A stretch of 64,000 nucleotides of DNA from Ceratopteris richardii (lineage: Eukaryota; Streptophyta; Polypodiopsida; Polypodiales; Pteridaceae). The stretch lies in NCBI GenBank assembly GCA_020310875.1, contig CM035435.1:68978955-69042954 (forward strand). The letters are read 5' to 3'. Each line of letters starts with the position of its first letter. Within the stretch, counting starts at the first letter, position 1. The position numbers and the translations under genes were made by a program. The notes under the pieces are model-generated. The model did not search any database. It had not been told where the DNA came from and saw only the letters and a program-made list of their open reading frames with translations. Positions 21,179 to 34,088 of the stretch are shown here, piece by piece.

Positions 21179-24100
21179 TGTCTTTCATCCCTGACAGACC
21201 CTTGTTGGGTGGGTCGTTGGATGTAGTATTCTACAACGTCTTGTGCTAAGTGATGTTCTACAATTCTCAACCCTTTGGCCAAGTCCGTGAGTAGAGCATC
21301 CCAATCTACCGGCCCGAGAACTTCTGGATGTGGTATACGTAACTTTTCTGAATGGAGAGCTTGTTCCACTGCAAACAACTGCAATAAATGTGATGGTCTG
21401 GGAATGAATATCTCTGAATGATATTCCTAGAATCCTGTGACAAACATTTCTTCAAACGTCTATTTGAAGCAGGCTGGTAGTAGATACTTTATACGCGCAT
21501 GCCATGCATATACAACATTAATAGATGGTGTGGTGCTCATGTCGTAGACAAGGTCCTGATTACCTTCATTAAATCCAAGAGCTGACAGATGAGGTTCCTT
21601 GACATTCTTGAAGGTCCTGAAGGTGACCAATATGAGTTCAAAAATTTTAAGGCACATTTGGGCGATGACATCTGGTACATTTTTGAACCGAACCCCCCAA
21701 TGGCGAATCGTCGAAATCATATATCCTATGGTAGGTTGGCCTTTAGGTGGTGCTAAGTAGACATAATTGAGCCATTTCTCACATCCTTTGGTTGTCAGCA
21801 CAGTTTTTGTGTATTCCAGCCACGACCTTCTTCGAAATACAGGGCAGTAGCATGGGTTGTATTTGATATACAAAGGCATGTTATTCCATGTCCTTACCAT
21901 CTCAGGGTAGGTTTCCAGCAGACGAATCCTCCACATAGGTTGGTGTATATTTCCCTGCTTGGCACTTGCTGGGATGTCATCCGGTGCAAACTATGTAGCC
22001 GAGGTTTGTTCTTTTGAGGTGTGGTGCTTGATTTCAGCATTGTAATCTGCCATTAAGACATAGAAAGGAACATACAAATCGTCGGATGTGCCGATCCACC
22101 TATGATGGGAGAGGTTTCTAAAGTAATCCGATTTTATGACTACCTCTTCCAAACGTGACATGGAAGCTATCTGAACTGCCACTCTGTCATCATGGGTTGT
22201 GGCCACTTTCTCTAGCCTCTGCATCCATTCAGGAGCCTTGATCTCGATGGTGTCCATGCCCTCTTCTGTTTGCTTGCCCCCTGGTGCAGGCATGGGAACG
22301 TATGGGTCTTCGAAGGTTTCCTCTACTTCAATTGGCACTAATTCTTCAGGTTTGGGTTCTACAAGGGGAGAGGGTTGACGTTTGTATTGCATGACTTTAC
22401 TTCGTAATTCTTCTAGTTCTGCTTTGAGTTTTTCGACTTCTTCATACATGTCAACTGCGGTTGTGACTTTGCTTGGTGACTCCTGCTGGGTTGCCAGCTG
22501 CTTCAATAGGTCATCTCTTTCTCTTTCTAATGCTGCATGGGCTTCCAGGAGGTCGGCATGGGTTTCCAACACAATTTGCATATTCGTTGAGGGTATGGCC
22601 TTGAATTTATCTAGGTCGATTTCCTGTGGGGAACCCTCCATGGCTGCTTCCAAGTTTTCTTCGTTTTGTTTCTGTAGTCGTTTATTCTCCTCGAGTGCAG
22701 TAGACATGTGTTTGCGTAAGAGGGCCAGGTTGCGTCGAAGCTTGAGATTCTCTGTTATCTGGGAGTGTAGCAGATCATCCATTTGTTGTTTTTCTTCTGC
22801 ATCTGATTGGGGTGGATTGGCTACTAACTGCTCATGTTGTTCCTGTAAAGTGACATACTGTTGTTGTAGTAGCCGCTTTTCCCTTTCTAGATCAATGAAT
22901 CGTACTTGAAGTTCTTCATGGCTTCGGAAGAGTCTCGTATATTGGTTATCCAGATGCTGGTAGTGCTGTTGTAGTTGCGACATACACTGATACATATTAT
23001 TAAATACATTATTAATAGGGGTGGATGCGGGAAGGGTGTTGAATGCAGAAGGGAAGGGGAAGGGGAAGGGGAATGTGGATGCGGTGCTGAAAAATGGTGA
23101 AGTGGGTGGTGGGGGAATGGGAGATGGTGGGTGTATGGGGGGAGGGAGAGGTGCGGAGGTGGGTGATATGTCCATAAAATCAAAAGTGGATGCAGTAGTG
23201 GGAGTGATTGTTAACATTGGAATTGTGGGTGCGGTGATAGTGGTGAAAGTGTACAGTGGTGTGTGCAATTGTGAATAGGAACTGCCAAGAAGTGTGATCG
23301 GGGGAACGGGGTTTTCCGTGGCTGCGGTTAGAATTACTGTGTTAGTGGCCGTATAGACAAGAGAGGTGGAGATAGGGTGTGTGGGTTGTGTGGGTTGACT
23401 GACGGTCTGTGCTTCGGTATGGGTAGTGGACTCGGAGGCGGTGGTAGTAGTGGTTACATTGGTAGTGGGAGGTGAATGTGATGGAGTTGGAGGCAGGGGT
23501 GGCAAAGGGGGTGACGGGGGTGCACTTGATGTATGGGTTTCCTTAGTATCATGAACGGTGTGTGCAGTGCTCGTGGTTGTGGATGTTCCTTGTGGTTCTG
23601 ATACTAATACATTCATCTGTTTTCCTGATCGTGGGGGGCGCCTGCCATATCTTCGCTCCGTTCTGCGTGATTGTGCAAGGGCGGTGTGCACCATCTCAGG
23701 TACTCCTAAAGCATCAGATATCATATCAAGTGTGGTGCGGTATTGCTCGTCTACTCCTTCCTCCTCAAGGATTTGGTTCATGAGAGCTTTTCTTGCTGCG
23801 AGGGATAGTCTATGTTGCTCTTGAACCCTGTTGATGGTATCATAGAGCTTTTTCAATTCCTTCGTATAAGCTGGGGCACCCTCAAGTACTTGTAGAGCTT
23901 CCTGATCATAATCCTGCTCTTCTTCCTCGGATTGTCCACCATGTTCCTCCTCTTGTTCTTCTTCTTCTTCACCCTCCATATTGACGACATCTAGTTGTCT
24001 GGGATGGGGTTGGTCTGTAGCAGTTTGTTGTCCACTAGCTTGCTCTGCCTCGACTTCTGCGTTAACAGCTTTGATTATTCTGGCAACCTCCTCATCAGTT

Positions 24101-25256
24101 AGGTCTTCTAATGTGAATCCGTGAGGAAACTCTAGGTCGGTTGATACAGGTGGGAACACCAGATTCGGTCCAGCAGTGCTGTGTCTTGGTAATCTGATAG
24201 TGAAGGGTTGTACCCACCTAGGAAGTCGTGGAGTTGTCTCAGGTGTCAGCGTCACACCGCGGGCTTGTGCACAGGGCATCTGAACGACGCCTCTCATTTT
24301 CTTGGAGGGTGGCCTTGCGGTTGATAATCTACGTTAAAACTCCTGTACCCTGGTCCAAATGAGTGCCCTTTGCACAGGCACATCATACGCCAAACATCTA
24401 TACATAATCCGGGTGAGAGCACATCATCCATACAGTACAGACTTTTGTTTTTTATACCACCTTTGATGAGCCAAGTGGATTTGGTCGATAATCCAGTGGG
24501 GCATATTGATTGTCAAATCAAAGGCGTCAGCCAAGTATAGACTAATATCTTCTTAGGTGGCATTGTGAACCTCTCTTGAGCGGGAAATGCAAAATGCTGC
24601 ATGACCATTCGCAAGTGAATGACAATTGTAGGTGTCATTGCCACCATGTCCTTTAATTTCGTCAGATTCCTGTTCTTCATATTGTCGGGGACCATAGTCT
24701 CTTTCTCCGTAGGAATGTGCATACCTTTCATGTCTAGAGCTTCCCTTACCAAATTGATAGTCAACCTGAAGCGCTTCAGCTCATTGCCCCTTGTGAGAGA
24801 TGGGAGGACAAAGGTGCTGTATCCCTTTTTGTCTTTGCTCCGAGTGAGGGTGCTAATCAAATATGCGCATCTTAGAAAGTCGGGCTTTGGCAATTGGAAT
24901 TTGAAGTAATCGTAGAGTCCTGCCTTCTTCCATATAGGTTTCAGTCCTTCATTATTTTGCAGTTTCTCAAATTCCCTGGTGAAGAAGTGATATCTGCCCC
25001 AACACCCATTGAATTCTATCTCGGCCTCCCACATGTAAGTGCCTTCACCCAGAGATCCTACCACATCACTAAACCAATGTGAGTTTTTGCTGACCGGCAT
25101 TGTGTGCCCCTGTGGAGGATTCTGAATCGGGATGGCGTGTAATGCCCTCAATGCCACTGGGCGTTCCTTCAATTCCTCCTCAATGGGAAGACTTTCAATG
25201 TCCACGACTTGGGGGCTGGTGCCAGCCTGGGAGCTAGTTCCTGCCGTATCTGCCAT
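21179..25256 (-). pseudogene. ORF4 of element A: large coiled-coil protein (broken)
   Basis: Start chosen at minus ATG 25256 (MADTAGTSSQAG), just after an acceptor-like CAG. An N-terminal globular region (WGRYHFFTREFEKLQ, LYDYFKFQLPKPDF, FPAQERFTMPPKKI) matches D ORF4. After stops at 24298-24512 come an acidic stretch, a long Pro/Ser/Thr-rich linker (PPLPPTPSHSPP), a coiled coil (LQQQYVTLQEQHEQLV, LLEAHAALERERDDLL) and, from about 21936, a C-terminal globular domain (PLYIKYNPCYCPVFRRRSW) that parallels PLHLKINPAYCPVARRREW in D. Stops near 21457 and 21990 and the 24.3-24.5 kb gap inactivate it. Function unknown. Confidence 0.8.
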
Positions 25257-25300
25257 GTTACTTCTTGCCTTCTGACTCTGTGAGAATATAGAAACATGTG
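25257..25300 (-). promoter_or_regulatory. Candidate 3' splice site before ORF4 of A
   Basis: Minus strand has GTTTCTATATTCTCACAG ending at 25278, 21 bases before the ORF4 ATG: a pyrimidine-rich tract ending in CAG. A similar arrangement precedes D ORF4. No donor was identified. Confidence 0.45.
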
Positions 25301-25467
25301 TTAACATTGTAAAGGACAAGATAGAACCGTTTTTGTCCCCATTACAACATTAACATGAGGTTCGGGAGAGATTAGTAGGTTATTAAGTGCTCGGTGCTTG
25401 TGCGTGTAGTTAGGAATTGGGTAGACCTAGGAGCTAAATGGAATGATGTAGTGTGAGAGTGATGTAG

Positions 25468-27015
25468 TTAGTAGTTGGGCCTGGATTTACAACTGGGGTC
25501 TGAGGGTTTATTACAAATTTTGGGTTGCCAAATGCAGTGGATGGGTTTTGATCTTGATTTTGTGGAGACTCTTGAGAGTTTGATAGGAGTATTTACTTGA
25601 AAATGAGGCTTCTTAGGGACCCATTTACAAGTGATTCTACTTGTGCTCATGGAAGAGTATGTGTCCGTGCGTGATGTATAAGAATGGGCATCAGATGTTT
25701 GAGTGAGTGAAACATGTTGTACCGGGTGTGGCCTCGATGTAGCTATTTGAGCCCGCAAGCAAGCCTTAGGCACCCAGATTTGTCGTGATTGTGGGCTGGC
25801 CTTCATCGACTTCTTGGGTACCCAAATAGACTTCACTTTCGTAGAAGAATTTATGAAAGACTTCTTATTAGTGTCGTGTTGTTGATTACTAATAAGAGGT
25901 TTTGGCCATGGGGTTGACATGGTCGCAACAGGGTGTTCGCCTTTCCGCACCCACACTTGTTTCAACGGCTGAGACATTTTGCTTTGCACGTTTTTTTGGC
26001 CTCCAGTATAGGTAGTACTCTGCTCCTTCTGTATTTGATCTGCCTTTTGCTGCATCCCTCTAGCCTTTGGAAAAGAAGGGAGTGCCGTCTTATCCTTGAC
26101 TCCGTTGTTGAGACAATCCTCTTTCTGCATCATACAGTTTTGGACAAGAATAGCATTGTCAACTTCATGTGCGCCCCTGGAAGGACCAGGAGTTCGTGCA
26201 TTACCAAGTTCCTTGAGTGCCTCATTTTCCAATTCAACTGTAATTCGACTATGATTTACCCATACCTGAAGAAGTCCACTTCTTAGGTTTATGTTGACTG
26301 CATGATCATAGATCCAGTCCTTACCCAAGACAAGAGGCTCAGTGAGGTCCTCATCTTCACATACTAGTACTTTGACTGTCATTACTTCGTCTTGAATATA
26401 GAGGGGAAGTTCCACCTTGCCCATGCAAGGGGTTTCCACACCTCCCAATCCTATGAGATATGCTTCTATAGGATTGACAGTTAATTTCAACTCTTGACAG
26501 TACGAAACTTTAACAGCACTAGTGGCTGCCCCTGAGTCAATCAAGGCTCTTACAGTCCTTGCACCCTTTCCTTGTCTTATCTCTAAGGTAATAAGAGGAC
26601 GTCGGTCAATTATCCTATGAGATCTGATACCTGAAACTTCACACATAGCCACATGATATCCTTGATCTGCATATGCATCTGTCCTAGGTTGCTCTCTACC
26701 CTGTCTTCTCAACTTCATTCTCCGGATACGTTCCAATGCTTCTGCTTGAGCTTCTTCTCGAATTCGTCTTTCTTCTTCTTTGCGTTTCTTAGCAGTGTTG
26801 AGTCGACTTAGCATCTCTTCCGTCAGAGGTTCCTGATATAACTTGACTCTACATCCGCTTATGTAGCTCGGGAGAATATCCCCTTCTAATGTGGCTAGTT
26901 GCACTGCTCCACTTGTTGAGATTCTATTAATGATCATGGGTCCGTAGCCTCTTTTCTCTAGTTTTCTGGCATGTTGTTTCAAAGTGTAGACTAGTACTAG
27001 GTCGCCTGCCTTCAA
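25468..27015 (-). pseudogene. Pol C-terminal segment of A: integrase C-terminus, second protease, W-x-PK repeats
   Basis: 515 codons open. It begins with the integrase C-terminal module (MKAGDLVLVYTLKQHARKL, KRGYGPMIINRIS), then a charged helix (KKRKEEERRIREEAQAEAL), then a retropepsin-like domain at about residues 150-260 with ALIDSGAATSAV as active site and LVLGKDWIYDH as the usual ILG-like strand. The tail has five W-x-PK-like motifs (VWVRKG, IWVPKK, IWVPKA, KWVPKK, IWQPKI). This is a second protease-like domain: A has another DSG domain upstream of RT at 30640-31410. It ends 149 bp before the ORF4 region. A stop separates it from the integrase core. Confidence 0.82.
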
Positions 27016-27054
27016 ACCTTTATCCTTAACGTGGGCATCAAAGTATGCCTTCTG

Positions 27055-28361
27055 TCATTTCTTAGCTGCATATATCCCTACAGCCGCCCTCAGTCTTGTT
27101 TCTCCTAGTCGTTCAAGGTCAAAAAGTCTAGAGGAGAGTTCATGACCTGTCCATTCATGCTCTTGTGCTACTTTCAATGTAGGTATCAAGAAGTCCAACG
27201 GTAGCACTGCATTTTGGCCAAATACCATCTGAAAGGGGGTGGCTTGGAGTACCGTTTTCACTAATTTCGTCAGTACAATGCATAAGATCTTATTTGTGCT
27301 CTCAGCCTGGCCATTAGCTTGGGGGTGATAGGGGGCAGACTTCTTATGTACTACCAAGAATTCTTGGAGCAGATTTTCAATAACTTCATTCAAGAAGTGA
27401 GTGCCTCTGTCACTGACTAGCTCTATAGGTAACCCGTATCTGGTGAACACATTCTCAAGTAAGAACTTAGCTGTTGTTTGAGCATCGTTCTTCTTTGTGG
27501 CTTTTACCTCTACCCACTTGGTTAGATAGTTCGTGGCAACAATGATATACTCTGCATGGGAACCCTTAGCTGGGTGATTAATAGGACCTACAAAGTCTAT
27601 TCCCCACTTAGAGAATGCACGTCCACCTATCATAGGTTTCAGTGGCATCTCATGTTTGCGTATAGGACACTGAGTTCTCTAGCAAACATCACACCGTTTC
27701 ACATAGGCATGTGCATCCATTTGAAGGGTAGGCCACCATAAGCCTGCAAATAGGATCGCTTTAATCACTCGGTCTGGTCCAAAATGTCCTCCTACTACAC
27801 CTTGATGAGCAATTTCCAAGATCTTGAGATATATTCACTCTCATGGGCGCATAGTCTGAGGTAACCATCTTTACCACGTTTGTATAGATTATCACCAATG
27901 AGTGAGTAATTCAGGGCTTCTTGTTCTAAACTCCTTTTCCTAGCCAGAGTCATGTCTGGAGGGAATGTTTTCGTCCTCAGGAAGGATACTAGTGGTTCAC
28001 TCCAATCTGGCACTATGGACACTTGATAAAGAGTGGCATGTTCCACAGGTGGTTTAGTGCAGCAGATTGGGCATTCCTTGCACAACTTTTGGACATCAGC
28101 TTCCATAGTCAGCCAATGCACTCCGAGTCTCCTTAGTGTCTGTAGGGTTCGTGGCTTTGAGTAGTGTTGCTCTAATGCACCTACATGTGCTAATTGCAAC
28201 CATTTAGCGTACTCATCCTCTTCCACACAACAAGCCAAGATCCCTTGATCTGTGTGCTTGTACATACTACTTGCCATGATGTGATACTTTTGGGCTTTTA
28301 CTACCTCTCTATCCTGTGTGTTTATTACTCGGTGGTTAGGCCCGTATGTCAATACTGGCAC
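27055..28361 (-). pseudogene. Integrase of A with two H2C2 zinc domains (broken)
   Basis: First H2C2 copy in 28361 to about 28060: GILACCVEEDEYAKW, AHVGALEQHYS, then CKECPIC. A linker with VPDWSEPL leads to the second copy: LIGDNLYKRGKDGYLRLC, a frameshift near 27795, AHQGVVGGHF, RCDVC followed by a stop near 27680. The core follows: KWGIDFVGPI, IIVATNYLTKW (Asp replaced by Asn), LVSDRGTHFLN, YHPQANGQAEST. The core's first Asp being Asn plus frame damage make it inactive. Confidence 0.82.
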
Positions 28362-28388
28362 TAATGGCTTAGCCCACTACAGCACCAC

Positions 28389-30591
28389 TTACAAATTAAA
28401 CAAGTAAGCATCAGGAAGGTCATCTGACACTCCTTGTGGGGCTTCTCGAGATGTGAGCCTAGAGAGATGGTCTGCTCTCAAGTGAGTCTTCCCTTTCCTT
28501 ACCACAACCTCGAAATCATATTCCATTAGCAAGAGAAACCATCTTACTAATCTTCCTGTATTGCATGGCTTGTTCACGAGATATAGGAGTGCCTGATGGT
28601 CAGTAAAAAATTTAAAATTATTTGCAAGCAAGTAATGTCTAAACTTTTTAACTGCATATGCCATGCCTAGTCCTTCTCTCTCTGTAGTGGTATAATTTCG
28701 TTCAGCTGCATTCAATTGTCTACTAGCATAGGCAATTGGAAGATCCATATTACCTTCACCGGTAGGTTGCGCAAGTATACACCCAATAGCATAATTAGAT
28801 GCATCAACATGAACATGGAAAGGCTTATTCCAATCTGGTGTGGTCAAGATTGGTGCTGAACATAATCGCCGTTTAAGCTCATTGAAGGAATGCTCACATT
28901 CATCAGTCCACTCAAAGTTAGTCAAAAGTCCATACAGAGGCTTTGCTATGATGGCATACATGTGTATAAACCGTCGGTAATAACCACAATGCCCCATGAA
29001 AGCTTGTACTTCCTTGACATTCTTTGGCCTAGGTAACTCGGCTATGGCTCTCACTTTCTCTTCGTCAGTGGATATGCCATTCTTTGACACTATGTGTCCT
29101 AGAATCTTGCCTTGCCTGACCATAAAAACGCACTTTTCTGGGTTCAGGCAGACTTGATATTCTCTACATTTGTCAAAGATTTGTCTGAGTTCAGGAATAT
29201 GGGTTTTTCTAATGTTGGAATGATCACAAAGATCATCAACATAGACTTCTAAGTTCTTCCTCAGGAACTCTTTAAATACATGGCACATCAGCCTCTGGAA
29301 GGTAGGGTGCATTGGTAATTCCAAATGGCATTACTCTAAAGGCAAATATGCCCCATTCAGTGGCAAAAGCCGTCTTATGCTGATCTTCTGGAGCTATGGC
29401 TACTTGATTGTAGCCCGAAAATCCATCAAGGAAGCTGTACACTTCCTTGCCTGCTACTCTTTCTAAGAGGTGCTCTGTGATAGGAAGTGGATAGTTATCT
29501 CGAATTGTGGCTGCATTGACCTTCTTTAAGTTAATGCATACATGTAGCTTTCCATTTTTCTTGGGCACCACTATGATGGGGGATACCCACTCAGTGTGCT
29601 CAATTTCATAGATGAATCCAACTTCAACCAGTCTATCTATCTCCTCTTTGATCTTATCAGCATAATTATCATTATATGTGTATGGCTTTTGCTTAGAAGG
29701 TTTGGCATCTGAGGTCATGGGGATAGTGTGAGAGCATATGTCAGGCTCCACGCCTTTCAAATCCTTGTAACTCAAAGCGAATACATCTCTGTATTCTCTT
29801 AGCAAGGCTATCAATTCGTGCTCTTCGTCTTCCGTCAGGTCATGGCCTATGTACGTGCATCTCTCTTCTCCTTCTTCCACAGCTACCACTATTTTCTTTT
29901 TGGTTTCTTTGTTATCATAGGCCTCCCCTGATTGTGCCTCTTGTTTAGGCATTCTGATCATGACTCTCCTGTCATCTATCTCATACTTCTTAAAATTTTC
30001 CGGGACCTCAAACAAAGATTCTTCCTCTTTTGGTGTGACTTCTCTCTTCTTTCTTTTCTTTCCTTCTTCCTTCGGGGTGACATGTGTGGCCATAATTATT
30101 GACTCTAGATCAGAGTCACTTGCATCCTCAAATGCATCAGGGCTAGGTTCACACTGTTCTAACACTGCCTCTCCCATGATTGGCTCTATGGAGAAGACTG
30201 AAATGTCATAGCCATCTTCATCACAGTGAGGTGTCCATTGTTCTTCATTGATGGCTACATCCATTGTTGCTAGGATTTCTGCCCAGCCGTGGGGTTCAAA
30301 TTCTTTGTCAGGAAAGACTACAAGTGCATAGGCTGGGTCTTGAATTGATCTATGTGTTTCTTTTGCACCTATCTCTCTGGCTTCTTCTCTCTTCTCTTCT
30401 TCTACTACTAGTTTGCACATCCATAAGTGGGTGTCTTCATGCATCCATGAGGATCCTGATCCTATGGAATGCACCGATTCCGTATCATCTTTCGCTCTAT
30501 GGAGGGGATTCCATTGGATAGGAGGGACATCTCTATGAGAGTAATCTTTGAGATTCACTTTGGTTGTAACACCTAAGTGTTGCAGGTACAA
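28389..30591 (-). pseudogene. RT and RNase H of element A (frameshifted)
   Basis: From the right: a protease-RT linker (FEPHGWAEILATMD), RT with EWVSPIIVVPKKNGK, LPITEHLLERVAGKEV, FLDGFSGYNQVAIA, FRVMPFGITNAP, then a small deletion near 29310 that shifts frame before TFQRLMCHVF. The active site is VYVDDL near 29240. RNase H has HVHVDASNYAIGC, YTTTEREGLGM and FFTDHQALLYL; it ends in LRADHLSRL and a stop at 28389. Domain order and motifs fit the non-chromovirus gypsy type. Confidence 0.88.
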
Positions 30592-30639
30592 GGAATTGGT
30601 TCCCTAGTCCTGTACCACTTGCAACTGTCGCATAAAGGG

Positions 30640-31410
30640 TCATCCTAAGATCATTTCATAGGCATGATTTTTGCTAAAATCACATATAGCAAATGTATGC
30701 TCGAGCTCAACACCACATGTGGTGAGAGTTATTCCTTCTAACAGCCCTAAGGGTCTCTCTATGTGACCATCGGCCATTTGCAATTTCATCCTCCTGGGCC
30801 TGAGTGCTGGGTTGCCCCAACGCTTCCATAGGGAAGTGGTAGCAATTGCAACTCCTGCACCTGAGTCTAGAATGGCCTTGGTGGTGTATCCTTGATGGGT
30901 GATAGGAAGATATGTGTTTCCCTCTTCGCCCTCACTCATGTCTCCTATCTTGTCCAAGGGTATTTCTGGCACTGTTCTCTGGGACCCTACCTGGGAACGA
31001 GGGTTTGCTATCTCTGGTACTTGTTTGGCTACATGTTTCCATAGCTCTGGCCTTACTTTGAGTAGCTCTTCTAACGTGAGGTTGCATTGTATTTTAGTGT
31101 TTTTCACTACCTCTGTGTTCCTAGGTATGACTGAGTCCTCATTTTGTACCATGACCGTGGGTGCTCTCATACAAGTAGACTTAGCTTCCCATGGGCCTGT
31201 GAAGTGGGGTAATTCTTGTAGAGAGTTAGACTCAAAGTCTAATCTTTCCTGAGATTGGGTGCTCTCCTGCTCCTCATAAATGGATGGGATGTCTTGTGGG
31301 AATTGGTCGTGTGCATCATCCACAAGTTCAATGGGAGGAGGGACTTCACTCTCTTTAGACCATTTGTCTTCTTGAATCTCTCGTAGGAATTCTGGTGTGA
31401 ACCGATTCAT
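30640..31410 (-). pseudogene. First protease of element A
   Basis: 256 codons; aspartic protease with TKAILDSGAGVAIATT and the flap/LADGH-like RMKLQMADGHIERPLG, ending at EMILG followed by a TAG (30637-30639) where D continues RPFMRQ. Matches D residues around 842-920. It processes Gag-Pol in intact relatives. Frame interruptions on both sides separate it from gag and RT. Confidence 0.82.
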
Positions 31411-31580
31411 AGAAGATGATGTGTCTGCTCCATAGAGTTAGGCACATAGGCTCCCTAGGCAGGAAGACTTACTCTTTCACTTGCCTTGTCCTTGTGTTGA
31501 GAGGCGGGTTCCTTTTTTGATTGTGCAATTAGCCTCTCTATTCTTTCTAACAGTCCTTCAAAGTGCAGCTGCGTCTTGGC

Positions 31581-34088
31581 TCAGCTAGATATGTTAAAAA
31601 GGCGGCTGGCTTCAAACATGGTTTGAGCCAACTCCACCATCTTAGGACAAATTTTAGTTCGTTCGAGCTCTAATTCTGCTCTAGGGTAGCACTTTCCATG
31701 ATCAGTTACGGTTGGCCCATCTTGGATTCTGGCCTGATATGCTTTAAGCATCATGTTTAGGTCCTCGGGAGTGGGATCTGCTAGGACTGATCCTACTCTA
31801 GGGGGTGGTGGAATTAGGTGAGGCGGGTTGGAAGGTGGCGGTTCGGATGGAGTTGGGAATGATGGAGGAGGGGTAGTGTGAGAGGGAGTTGGAGATGTGA
31901 GTTCGGTTATCCTGGCTCTCGTTTCTCTTAGGCTTTCCTCAAGTTCACTCATTTTCTTTGCCCATTGTCTTTTCATTCTTTCACGACTATCTCTCCAAGC
32001 TCTAGTCCTCTTCTTTGTCATGCTCTCCGTTTCACTAACATCTGGGATCTTTTCCTGGCCTACGCTTTGGTTCTGTTGCAAGGCTTGGGCTCTAGTGATC
32101 ACTTGCACTGGCGTAGTGGACGTCACACTTCCTGTGGAGTCTACAACTAACCCTACGACATTGATAGGAGTGATTTTCGGCATATTATTAGGATTCTTTG
32201 GGCAGTCTCGTAAAAGATGCTCCTTTCCACACTCTTGGCAATAGCCCTGGATCGTGACTGATTGGGGTTGTGTAGGTGGAGCTAAGGGACAATCACGAAT
32301 GAGATGATCTCCCTGACATCTGTAGCATGGTCCTCTAAGGAATGGGGGTCTCACTTGCCTAGGTTGAGGTCTAGAGTTGGGGTTTGCGTACATGACATTA
32401 GCATACTCTGGCTCCCAATTAGGTTCACTCGGTTCCTCACTGTAATAGGACTCACCATGTTCAGGAGACTGCATGTAGTAAGCCTGGGGACTATCAACAT
32501 GTGTAGAATCAAAGCTATGGTCACTGGGATCACTTTCTGAAATTAATGGTGTTACTGGGACTATAGCTCTATTCAGGTTTTCCTCTGCAGTAGCATACTT
32601 TACCGGAATCACATTAGTAGGAGCAGGTGGTTGTTGCGCTAGCACTGGCCGGGGTCTCAGCTGGGCCTGATATTGCGGTTGGTAATTTTGCTGGGGCCTA
32701 GTATACTGTTGTGGTGGGTATTGACTCTGGTATCTGCCTTGTTGAGGGTATGGATGAGGGTAGGTTTGCCTAACAGCTTGCTTATTGTATGGGCAGTCTT
32801 GTGCTGTGTGATTGGTGTATCTTCGTTCTATGGTGCAGTACTGGCTACTAGGATTTACTTGGGGTTGAGCCATAATGGGACATACATTCGCCATATGGTC
32901 ACCTCCACAAGTATAGCATCTTTTCACAGGGGCAAATCTTGGGAGTTGTTTGCTAGTGACACCTAATTTCTGAGCTACTTTTTTTGCTAATTCCTCAATA
33001 GATGTGGATTGCGTGGAAGAGAGACTAGAAGAACTATCAGTATCTTTGTAGATTTTTGAAAGCTCTAATTCCTCCCCTAGGTTATCCTCGATGTCAATGC
33101 ACACGCGTACACACTCTTCTATGGTCCTAGGGTCCTTCAAGTACACATATGATCTCAATTTGGTTCTTAGCAATCCATCCAAGAACAAAGCCACTTGCTT
33201 AGCTGGTGTGGGTAACTCAGAGACAGGGCATCTCTCTACGTATTGCCTAAATCTTCTTCCAGCAAGTCTCACGGTTTCTTGAGGGGTTTGCTTGAAGCTG
33301 TGAATCAACGAGGACGTGTTATGTCTTATGCCACTTTTAGAGAATTCGATAATGAATGCCTCTAGAAGTTGATCTATGCTCCTGAACTGCCTCTTGTTTA
33401 GTGGCTGAAACCATGTTAGGGCAGTGTTCCTAAGGGTTAGACCAAAGGCTTGTACTGCGTAAACAGATCTTCAGCTCTCAAGACTTGCCTAAACTCCGCC
33501 ACATGATCATATGGATCTCCAGTGCCATCGAAGTAGTTCTTCATGGACTTAACTAGCTGAGTCGGTCTCAAAGTCCTTGCGTGCTCTCTAGGTCTTGGTA
33601 GAGGGAACTCATCCGTATTTCTTTGATTCCTTGGAGCTCTAAGTACCTCAGGTTCCACTCTATTTGTTTCCATTCTCGTTCTTTCTCTGCCCACAGGGTT
33701 GGCAAAGCTTACTTCTGGCCTATCTCTACTTCTTTCTCTTTGAGCTCCATGAGCCTGGGATGCTCCCGCTCCCGGGTGACCATAGGACACGTTCGATCTT
33801 GGTTGGGGGAAAACGAATTCACCCTTCCAAGTATAAGCATGCCTGTCATGTTCTGTAACCACAAAGATCCTCTCTGAAGCGTGATCTAAGTAAGTCACTC
33901 TGCCTGGGCTATCAGGATCCTTGAACTCATAGATCAGGATTGACCCTACATCATTTGGCCTATTTGATTTATACCTCCAAAAGGCTTCATCGGTCTCTTG
34001 GTTTAGGAGCAGATCTATACTCTTATTGTCCTGGGGAACCCACTCCGGATTGAGGATTCGAGTAAGAACAGATTTCCCTCGAGGGGTC
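31581..34088 (-). pseudogene. Gag of element A, truncated at its N-terminus by element B
   Basis: Runs from the B insertion point (34088) leftwards. The N-terminal part (VGSILIYEFKDPDSPGRV) parallels GCVYIFSQDPENS in D. The Gag core is KSMKNYFDGTGDPYDHVAEF, then after a stop/frameshift at 33310-33437 MIHSFKQTPQETVRLAGRRF. Four zinc-knuckle-like motifs follow: CYTCGGDHMANVC, CTIERRYTNHTAQDC, CYRCQGDHLIRDC, CQECGKEHLLRDC, with three residues rather than four before the His in three of them. Ends at 31581. Confidence 0.85.

Larger units (their letters stand above)
19230..34088 (-). mobile_element. Giant Ty3/gypsy element A, 5' end cut off by element B
   Basis: Minus-strand order from right to left: gag (34088-31581), protease 1, RT-RNase H, two H2C2 domains, integrase, protease 2 with W-x-PK tail, ORF4 (25256-21179), polypurine tract, 3' LTR (21163 to about 19230). 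Gag translation runs right up to 34088, where the B LTR starts, so A's 5' LTR and PBS should lie beyond the window end. Several frameshifts and stops. Closest relative in the window is D. Confidence 0.85.

Noticed and set aside
22382-22909. Plus-strand 175-codon ORF opposite A ORF4
   Set aside because: Ser/Arg/Cys-rich shadow of the coiled-coil gene on the other strand.
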